From Hepatocystis sp. ex Piliocolobus tephrosceles (Eukaryota > Apicomplexa > Aconoidasida > Haemosporida > Plasmodiidae), in the NCBI GenBank assembly GCA_902459845.2, contig CABPSV020000347.1, positions 2,116-18,519 of the forward strand: a stretch of DNA of 16,404 bases. The letters are read 5' to 3'. The position numbers were made by a program, and so were the translations under genes. Each line of letters starts with the position of its first letter. The stretch's first letter is position 1. A model generated the notes under the pieces. The model did no database searches, was not told where the DNA came from, and saw only the letters and a list, made by a program, of their open reading frames with translations. This document shows positions 1 through 9,100 of the stretch, piece by piece.

Positions 1-593
1 AAAAAAAAAAAAAAAAGAAAAAGGAAGTCCGTTATATGCAAATTAATATCGATGTTTATATATGTGTACATACAATGGTTAACAACTTTTACCGATTTCA
101 ACTTTTTTTTTTTACAACATGTATACACATAGAACAAATTGCTGTAACGTATTTTTATGTTAAGTGATGAATATGTTTGTTTAATTATCTATATCTACGT
201 TCGTTGATTTTTTATTTTTTTTTTATTTTTTTTTTTATTAGTTGTAGTGTTAAATTGTTTGTTGTTAAATTGTTTGTATGTGTATATATGTATATACATA
301 TACACGTATTTATCATGACATAAAAACAAAAATGTAATGGTAGATTAAGTAAACGTTAAACATGTATAAATTTATACACATATACACATATATATGGTAA
401 AAACATAACATGCTCAGCATAGCATAAAAAATGTAATAACCAAAAATAATAAATAAGTAAGGTGTTTTTTTTTTTTTTTTTTTTTTAAATAATAAAGAAA
501 TGAATGTTTATGTAAGTTTTACAAATGCATAAACAAATATATATGTAGTTAAAATTTATGAAAAACATTATACATATTATCAAGTCATAAGCG
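1..593. other. Intergenic sequence downstream of SelD
   Basis: This AT-rich stretch lies 3' of the SelD stop codon and probably includes its 3' untranslated region. I see poly(A) at the left edge, several T-runs (for example about 463-486) and TATA/CATA-type dinucleotide patches. No open frame, tRNA-like fold or conserved motif is recognisable. The catalytic residue of SelD is encoded as Cys rather than Sec, so no SECIS element is expected here, and I did not identify one by eye. Confidence 0.6.
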
Positions 594-3500
594 TCAACAT
601 TCGATGTATATTGAATCAGTCATGTCTAAATAATCATCTAATGGCACTTTACTAATTGTTAAATTTTTAAATTTGTTATATTGTACATTGATTATTTCTC
701 CAATAATTGTAGAATGTTTATATCCCATATTTATTAAATCGTTTATAATTTTATTTGCTTTTTCTTTTTCAACTATTGCCATTAAACCACCACTTGTTTG
801 AGGGTCAAATAAAATACCATATTTATCGTGTTCCATTGCTTCATTTAAATTAATTATATTATTACATAAATAATGATTTTTTTTATACATTGATGAATAG
901 ATATTTTTTTCCATACATTCTTTAACTCCATCTATTATTTTTATATCTTTTAGTTTTATTTTTGCTCCTATAAGTTTTAAAGGTTTATTAAGTTCATTTG
1001 TCTGTTCGACACGCTCATTTATTTGCTTTTCTTGTGGCGTTATTAAGGGGCTGCATTTTGTAGTAACGTTAGTAGTGGTAACGTTAGTAGTGGTAACGTT
1101 AGTAGTGGTAACGTTAGTATTGGTAACGTTAGTATTGGTAACGTTAGTATTGGTAACGTTAGTAGCGGCATTGTCAATATCAGCATCAGTAACCCCATTT
1201 TCAATAACCCCATTTTCAGTAACCCCATTTTCAGTAACCCCATTTTCAGTAACTCCATTTTCAGTAACACCAATGTCAGTCGATCCAATGTCAGTCGATC
1301 CAATATCAGTCGATCCAATATCAGTAGAAGAAATGTCAACAGCAGTAGTATCAGTGTCAGCAGAGTCTGTATCGAGTGTGTCTGTAGCCGATGTAGTTGT
1401 GGCCAAATAAAACTCCTTCCTAGAACATTTAATCATTTCGTTTAAGTGACCCAAAATACCAAACCCTGTTACATCAGTACATGCCTTTACATTATTAGAT
1501 AAAAAATACAATCCACTTTTTTTATTTGATAATAACATTTCATCCAGAGATTTATATACCCACCTACCTTTCGCCTCTTTACATATATGTGCTGCCATAA
1601 TAAAACCAAACCCAAATATTTTAGTTGTTATTATCACATCTCCAGCTTTTATGTTTTTATTACCCTTTGGTAAAAATGAGTAACTTTTTTTTAATTCTTC
1701 AAATTTTATATATTCTTGTATAGTTTCGTCAACTAATATGTTGTTTTTGCTACTCACCCCAACGGGTACATTGTTCTTGTTACTCATGGCACTACTCACG
1801 ACACTACTCATCCCAACGGATATACTGTTCTTTTTACTGACAACATCACCATCGTCTTTTTTTTTTTTTATTTTACCTGTAACAGCCAAACCTACATAAT
1901 TTTCAGTGCCTGCACATGTATGTCCACCACTTAAAACACATTTCTCTTCTTTCAATTTTTGACAAATTCCATTTAATATATTTTCTAACCTTTGTTGTAG
2001 TTTTTTTTCTATATTATCTTTAACTATTAAAACACTTAAAGCACAAATACCTATTCCACCCATACTATAAATATCAGATAAACAATGAATTGAAATTATT
2101 TCACCTAACACATATTCATCATCAATAAACGTTTTAAAAAAATCAATAGTTTGAACAAGAGCAGGACTATCTTTACTTTTTTTTGATTTACTATTAACAA
2201 ATATACAACAATCGTCTGTTCCTTTGACACCTAAAAATACATTTTTTGAGTTATATATATCTAACTGCTTTAACGATTTTGATAAAACATTAGAAGGTAC
2301 TTTAGATCCACAACCTCCACACGTGTTTCTATTCATTATTTTATTTATACTTTCTTTTATATAATCATTTATTTTTGAAACATTTTGTATTTTTTTTGTA
2401 TTATTATCAATTTTGTTATTTACATTATTTTTTTTATTTTCTATCACAATAAGATTAAAATCATTATCATCATATGTTTTTTTTTTTCTTTTTTCCTTTA
2501 ATATTACTAATTTGTATCTTGTGTTTTTATTTACAAGTAACCTATTTGTATATTCTTCTTTGTACACATCATATACATATGATGGCATCGTCGAAACTAT
2601 ATTATTGTTATATCTGACGTCTTCTTTTTTTTTGTTTATAGTATATATACCTTGTTCGTTAGTATATATATAATAGTCACTGTTTAAAATATACATAAAA
2701 AAAATAATGGTTTTTAAAAAAAAGTACGTAAAATAATTTATTAACGGATAAATGACCATTAATAACATCCAACCATTGTCTCTGACATTGTCTCTGCTAT
2801 CGTAGCTTATTTCTTCTTTTCCAATCTTATTATTTATTTTTATTTTTTCTTTTTCTTTTTCATGTAATGCTGAACATTTATCAATAATTGTCTCTTTTTT
2901 TTTTTCAATTTGTATCATTTGATTATGTATAACATTTTTTATTTTAAAAAAAATCAATTCCATTTGTTCTTTTACACTATCAACGTTTAATAAAATATAC
3001 ATATTATTTTTTATTTTTTTAAACATTCCATACCAATAATTTGTATCTATGTTATGTAAGAAAGTATATTTATTGTATAAGTGGTGACCTTTTTTATAAA
3101 TAAAATATTGTACCTTCTTTAATAAACTTTCATTAATGTTTTGTTCTTTATGAATATATATACTATTATTTATAGAGATTAGTTTTTTTTTATAAATAGT
3201 ATTATATATATTCAGATAAATACCATAACCTATTTCCATTTTATTAAATTTATTAATTTGGTTTATAAAATAAATATATTCATCATGTATATACTGTCCA
3301 AATTCATTAGTATATCCATTAATAGAATCCTTAAAACCAGATTTATAAATATATGATGGATATTTTAAATTAGTATAATTAATACTTTCGTTATAAAAAA
3401 TGTTTATTGTTTCTCCATTACTATCAATACATACTAATGCCTTTTTTCCACTTACTTTATTTTCTAAACTGTTACAATTGTTGTTAGAACTATCGTTACA

Positions 3501-4662
3501 ATTTATGTTTGTCACACCTTTTATTTCTTTAACAATTAAAAAATTATTACAAAAATCGATACTTTTTATGTTCGTGTTATTTGTTATATAAACGTACAAT
3601 AATTTAACATTTATATTGATTTTTTTTAAATACTCTTGTATACAATTATATAATTTTTGTCCAGCTATATTATCATCGCATAATAACAAAAATTCAAAAC
3701 ATGTATCCTTTTTATCGTTTATGTTAATCTCTTTATTGTTAACTGAGTCTGTTTTTTTCGTTTTTTCTATATAGCTTGTATTGGATATAACAATTCCATC
3801 CGATGCCTCACCATCATTTATCGACACACCACCATTATCCATCGACATACCACCATTATCCATCGACATACCACCATTATCCATCGACATACCACCATTA
3901 TCCATCGACATACCACCATTATCCATCGACATACCACCATTATCCATCGACATACCACCATTATCTATCAATATATTACTGTTACGACTGACATTATCAA
4001 TACTTCCTTCATTCAAACCCAAACCTACATCAACAGTATTATACATATTAAATATAGCATCCACATATCCATCATCGTAAGAAACAAAATTAAAAAATCT
4101 TTCAACTTTGATTTTTTTTAAAAGTGATTTTTTTAATATTTCATAAGATGCAATATCAATCTTACCATTTTTTTGTGCCTTAATTAAGGATAAATATATA
4201 ATATGTATATAATAAAAAAATAAATTTTTATTTTTCAATGTATATATATTGTTATGGTTCATGTCACTATTCATTAAAAAATTGCTTGTATAATCAAAAT
4301 CACACAACAAAAAATCGTAATTTAAACAATTCCTATTAGATAAAAAATTTATAACTTTTTTATTTTTATCTATATAATCCACTTCGTCATTAATAAATAA
4401 TATATTTCTTTCTTTACAATATTTGTATATATCAATATAACTATATTTACATAACATAATATCTTGTACATAGTTGTTTAAAAACACAAACGTATCTTTT
4501 CCTATTACAATAATATTCACGCATTTTAACTTACCCTCTTGTAAAAAAATATCAATAAATGTTTTACTCTTAACACCAAAACCAATTATTACAATGTCCA
4601 CCACTGGATCAATTTGTTTACAAATCCTCATCGTGCAGGTATTGTGTATGTATACGTATATT

Positions 4663-4705
<43 letters not shown>

Positions 4706-4739
4706 AAAGGCGTAAAAAATCTTCCACTAGAACTTTCAA
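594..4739 (-). CDS. SelD: Selenide, water dikinase (selenophosphate synthetase) fused to an N-terminal NAD(P)H-dehydrogenase-like domain
   Basis: SelD makes selenophosphate from selenide and ATP, the selenium donor for Sec-tRNA synthesis. The synthetase half starts near residue 805. It shows CGGCGSK at 807-813 (probable catalytic Cys810 and Lys813), GTDDCC at 840-845, QTIDFF at 863-868, SDIYSMGG at 888-895, SGGHT at 937-941, GDVII from 1033, DVTGFGILGHL at 1089-1099 and FDPQTSGG at 1311-1318; these are the conserved nucleotide- and metal-binding signatures of the family. Residues 44 to about 700 resemble the pyridine-nucleotide-disulphide oxidoreductase domain fused to SelD in some bacteria and protists. 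They include a GxG Rossmann turn at 53-55, a degenerate second one near 350-365 and a hydrophobic stretch near 660-683. The active-site residue is an ordinary TGT Cys codon, not Sec. The protein is much longer than free SelD (about 350 residues) because of the fusion and of repeat insertions at about 257-306 and 1115-1230. The start is uncertain: Met37 (codon at 4629-4631), just before the Rossmann fold, may be used instead of Met1. Confidence 0.95.
1062..1330 (-). repeat. Three adjacent 15-bp coding minisatellites inside SelD
   Basis: In the direction of SelD translation, the first block (about 1267-1330) repeats the five residues STDIG, the second (about 1189-1266) repeats VTENG, and the third (about 1062-1166) repeats NVTNT and then NVTTT. 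Each unit is 15 bp, so copy changes keep the frame. The blocks sit at about residues 1137-1226 in a loop of the SelD C-terminal domain, between the DVTGFG helix and the following strand. Confidence 0.9.
3822..3971 (-). repeat. 21-bp coding minisatellite inside the SelD oxidoreductase-like domain
   Basis: About seven tandem copies of a 21-bp unit encode the heptad MDNGGMS at roughly residues 257-306. The central copies look identical at the DNA level and the edge copies are diverged. This suggests recent expansion by slippage or unequal exchange. The repeat is in frame and polar, so it is probably a disordered surface loop. Confidence 0.93.
4671..4701. repeat. (TA)n microsatellite at the 5' end of SelD
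   Basis: An uninterrupted TA run of about 31 bp would encode an alternating Tyr-Ile tract at residues 14-23 if translation starts at Met1. If Met37 is the true start, the run lies in the 5' untranslated region. A TA run is common in Plasmodium untranslated DNA and rare in coding sequence, which favours Met37. Confidence 0.85.
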
Positions 4740-5511
4740 CTTTTAACGTACACCTGTCAATATCAGTCAAGATGATAATGAAAAAAATTTGTATATATTA
4801 CCCCAGATGATTGTACTTTTGTTTGTTTTTTTTTTTTTATGCGTTAGTGTTTAAAAAGTACTTTTTAAATTAATGTAAGCGAGAGGACAAGAGAAAAAAA
4901 AAAAACAAAATACTTGAACATAAATGTATGTATGTACTAATTTATGAGCTGATGCGGGTGGGTTAAAAAAAAAAAAAAAAAAGATTGATATAAAAATGGA
5001 ACAAAAATTAGCGTTGCAATGGTTGATAGGAGTATGACATAAAAAAAATGAAAACAAAAGTGGAAAGAATAAAAAATGGAAAAAAATAAAAAATGGAAAA
5101 AGTAAAAAAATGAAAAAAAAGGTAAAAAATAAATTAAGAAAAACGCAATTAAATAAGACCTGTTTTGCTTTTTTTTTTTTTTTTTTTTACTCTTTTTATA
5201 TATACACATACGCATACACATATATATATATATATATATATATACCAAAATGGTTATGGAAATTTGGTTTTTCTTAATCACTGTGCCATCTGTATATGTT
5301 CATAAGTTGTTAGTGCTGCGAGTAACTGTGAAAAAATAAAAAATGAATAAAAAAAAAATAACAAGTGAAAGGAACAAGCAAATAATATAAATTTTTATAA
5401 AACATGACCTTCAGCACAAGTTTCACCATGAGTTTTTATATATTTAAATATTACTTAAAATTAATGATATAATGGAAAGATCGAATAATTTTTAAATATT
5501 ACATTATACTA

Positions 5512-5542
<31 letters not shown>

Positions 5543-5881
5543 TTTTATTATTTTTTTTTTTTAACATACAAAGAGAAATAATACCGCTTTTAAGTGCTCA
5601 AAACGTTAATATACATACAACTACCCTTAAGTTTATTAGGCAAAAAAAAAAAAAAAGAAAAGCATACGCTATGTATATTGATGTATGAACAGTACATACA
5701 TACATATATATACAATGTGTACCAGGATGCTACTGTCCTTTATATTATTTCGTTTTATTTTATATAATTTTTTTTTCTTAAGATAAAAATAACATTGTTT
5801 GATTTAATGAAACTACAATGTACATATAATTATACATATTAATATGGAAAGAGTTGTACGTGACAAAAAAAAAAAAATATG

Positions 5882-5941
5882 TACCAAAAAAAAAATTACA
5901 CCAAAAAAAAAAAAATTACACCAAAAAAAAAAATTTTACCA
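5882..5941. repeat. Short A-rich tandem repeat, about three copies
   Basis: Three successive units consist of ACC followed by a run of 10-13 A and then a TTAC-like spacer, with small length differences between A-runs. It lies downstream of REV1 and looks like ordinary slippage-prone intergenic DNA. Confidence 0.6.
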
Positions 5942-6001
5942 CAAAATAAAAATGTAGTACTTCTCTATATAAGTTTGTTAAAAACATATGCATTTTATGT
6001 A

Positions 6002-6003
<2 letters not shown>

Positions 6004-6051
<48 letters not shown>
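6004..6051. repeat. Pure poly(A) tract of about 48 bp
   Basis: The run is uninterrupted on the plus strand and lies about 85 bp beyond the REV1 stop codon. On the REV1 sense strand it is poly(T). Its exact length may be unreliable in any assembly. Confidence 0.9.
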
Positions 6052-6054
<3 letters not shown>

Positions 6055-6134
6055 AAAACGGACAAGCAAGCCATCACGACACAATCAAAAACGGATCGAC
6101 TTGCTAAAGTTTTGTGTCTATCATTGAATAAAAG

Positions 6135-9100
6135 TCACACACACACGTTATACTTAATAAAAATAGTTTGAAATATAGAAGGGAAAGGTTTTTTATCTAA
6201 ACACCAAACATGTTTAAAATTGGTCAAAAATATGTGTAATATATCAATCAATCTTTTATCATGTAATTCATTACATATATTGTCTAAGATATAACAAATA
6301 AACTTCTGCAAATAATACTGACTATCACAATTGTTGTTACATTTATTATCACAAAAAATGTTATTAAAATAGTTAATATATGCGTAAATTATTTTTTTAA
6401 TATATATATATAAACTTAAAATATCATTTTTTTTATTAAATTGATGTAAATCTTTGCAAATACATGCATAACAAAATAGGCCGTTGCTATTATTCTGTTT
6501 ACATACACTGGTACTATCGCTAATTTTTTCTGTAGTGGCATTAGAATCGATCTTACTTACAATACCTATGTCATTACAACAACCTGTACCAGTACCTGTA
6601 GCACTATTACATATTTGTTGATAACACAAATAACAATTATTCAATATATATCTATTTTCTTCGTTTTCTTCGCCTTCCTCCAACATTTCTTTTTCATTTT
6701 TTATCTTTAAGTTAAAAATACTATCGTACATATTTGTTTTCACCTTGTTCTTACTAAGAGAATTATTATTAGTGTCATTATTGTCATTTTTAGTACCATT
6801 TTTAGTACCATTTTTAGTACCATTTTTAGTACCATTTTTTGGGTCATTTGTTTGCCTTTTTATCAAAATGTTAGGGAAAAAATGCAATATTTTATAATTC
6901 TGTGTTACATTTATTTTTGCTATTTTTTTTAAATTATTAACATACATTTTTTTATTAACAGACAATTTGTTACTGTTCGTGCTTTGTTTTTTTTCTCTTT
7001 TTTTATATACCTTTTTTATGTTACTTTTATAATTGACAACATCTGATGTTATTTTAGGTTTATCACATTGACTTAGCTTCTTTTGGTTTGGTTTGTTTTC
7101 TATTTGTGCTATTTTGTTAACTATTATGTTTTTTGAATTACAAGGTAAATGTATATGTTCTGTTTCTACGGATTTTTCACTCCTTACCGCACGTGTACAT
7201 TCACCCTGTGTTTTTCTGTTTACGTTCGTGTTCGTATTTATGCTCGTATTTATTCTCGTACTTGTGTTTGTATTTATGCTCTTATTTATACTCTTATTTA
7301 TGCTCTTATTTATGCTCGTATTTATGCTCTTATTTATGCTTTTATTTATGCTCTTATTTATGCTCGTATTTATGCTCGTATTTATGCTCTTATTTATGCT
7401 CTTATTTATGCTCTTATTTATGCTCGTATTTATGCTCGTATTTATGCTCTTATTTATGCTCTTATTTATGCTCGTATTTATGCTCGTATTTATGCTCGTA
7501 TTTATGCTCTTATTTATGCTCTTATTTATGCTCTTATTTATGCTCGTATTTATGCTCGTATTTATGCTCGTATTTATGCTCTTATTTATGTTTGTGTCTG
7601 CACTCGCACGGAAATAATGCAAAATGCTTTTTTTACCTACAGGGTAATATGTTTCATCGTGTATCATATCTGAACAAACAATCTGTACTCCTCGTAAATC
7701 CTCTAACTTACTAGATAGTGCAGAAAATTCATATATAATTTTAAAAAAGTATATAAAAAAGCAGTTAGTGTAACTATTTAATTTAATTTTACTACCTACT
7801 CTATAAACCTTACCCCTACCTAAAAATTTCGTTGGGTTTATATTCTCATTTTTTTCTCTTATAAAAAAAAATACCGATAAACATTTTGTTTTCCATTTTT
7901 TTATTTTTAATCGTATATACAACTGTTTAGTCATAAAATAAATTAAAAAATAAAAATCGTTAATGTTTGAAAAACGGACGCCATAATTAACACTAATGTT
8001 TATGCTTTTTTTTTCATTCCCTTCGTTCTGTGTCCGCATTGTCACTTTTGTGTCTTTATCAACGTAGGTATTGGCATAAATGTTATCGTCTTGGTTATCG
8101 TTTTGGTTATTATCCTTGTTGATGGTACCCCAACCATTAGCAGTATGTTGCTTATCATCAGAGACAGGGGCAGGGACACCATCTACACCAGTACCAATTT
8201 GCATACTCGATAAAAACATATTATCACTTGACTTCATATAACAATATATATTCAAATTAATAAATGTACCCCCATCCATATAATTTAGTTTATTTAAAAT
8301 ATTTAAGTGGTAATAATTTTTTTTATAAAAATAAAAATATTTACTTACTTGTTGAGGAGTAACATCTTCATAATATGTATTTAATATATTTTCCATTTTT
8401 TTTTTTTCTTTATGAATTTTAATAAATTTATCAAATAAAATTTCAATCTCCTTTTCTTCTTTTTTATCTTCTATACCATTTAAAAAGTATTTATCTTCAA
8501 AACTTAAGTCGTTTGTCACATCCTTGTTAGTTTGTCCCATGTTATTGGTGGTATTGTTGAGCATGTCACTTGGGGTGTTGTTAGGCATGTTATTGGGTGT
8601 GCCATTAGGGTTAATAGAGCTATGACCTCTTTTTTCTTCGAACAACATATACTCATTAAACAATTGTTCCACATTTATTTCACTACTATTAAGTTCGTAT
8701 ATAATATTGCTATTACAACTGTTGCCATTGCAACTGTTGCTACTGGTTGATTCTCCAGATCCTCTCACACACTTCTGTTTTAACTCACTTGTATCCATAT
8801 AAATTTCTTTCATATGTCGGTGACTACACAATTTTCTCCTTATAAATATTTTAAAATGGTGATAAAAATCAAAAAATATATAACGTTTCTTACAATATTT
8901 TAAAGCGTGTTTTGCCAGTATTAAATCATCAGATATGCCAATAGATACTACTAAATTAGTTAGGCTGTAAATATCGTCACATATTTTATTGGCTATTATA
9001 TTTATATCAGTTTCTTTTTCATAAAATAGTTGTAATATACATTCATCAATCGAAATAACTCTAACATATTTTGAATAATTTATTAAAATTAATAAAAATA

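Larger units (their letters stand above)
4740..6134. other. Intergenic region between REV1 (3' end) and SelD (5' end)
   Basis: Both flanking genes read leftward, so this stretch should hold the REV1 3' untranslated region on its right and the SelD promoter and 5' untranslated region on its left. It contains A-rich runs around 4965-5160, a (TA)n run at 5221-5244, another near 5513-5532, a short A-rich triplet repeat at about 5882-5941 and a pure A tract at 6004-6051. Open frames here are only lysine- or phenylalanine-rich products of homopolymers. I see no RNA gene. Confidence 0.7.

Noticed and set aside
1060..1330. Direct repeats considered as a CRISPR-like array.
   Set aside because: Units are contiguous 15-bp coding repeats without spacers and in frame with SelD.
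2304..2321. Possible selenocysteine codon at the SelD active site.
   Set aside because: The codons at the active-site motif are TGT (2310-2312 and 2319-2321), so the residue is Cys and no recoding is needed.
3781..4080. Plus-strand open frames with Pro- and His-rich repeats.
   Set aside because: They are antisense shadows of the MDNGGMS repeat in SelD.
4851..5281. Minus-strand open frames rich in Phe between REV1 and SelD.
   Set aside because: They are made largely of A/T homopolymers and TA repeats, with no recognisable domain.
7093..7714. Three overlapping plus-strand open frames of 174-193 codons.
   Set aside because: They are antisense to the REV1 NKSI/NTSI array; a 12-bp unit free of stops keeps all frames open. 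They show no composition or motif of a real protein.
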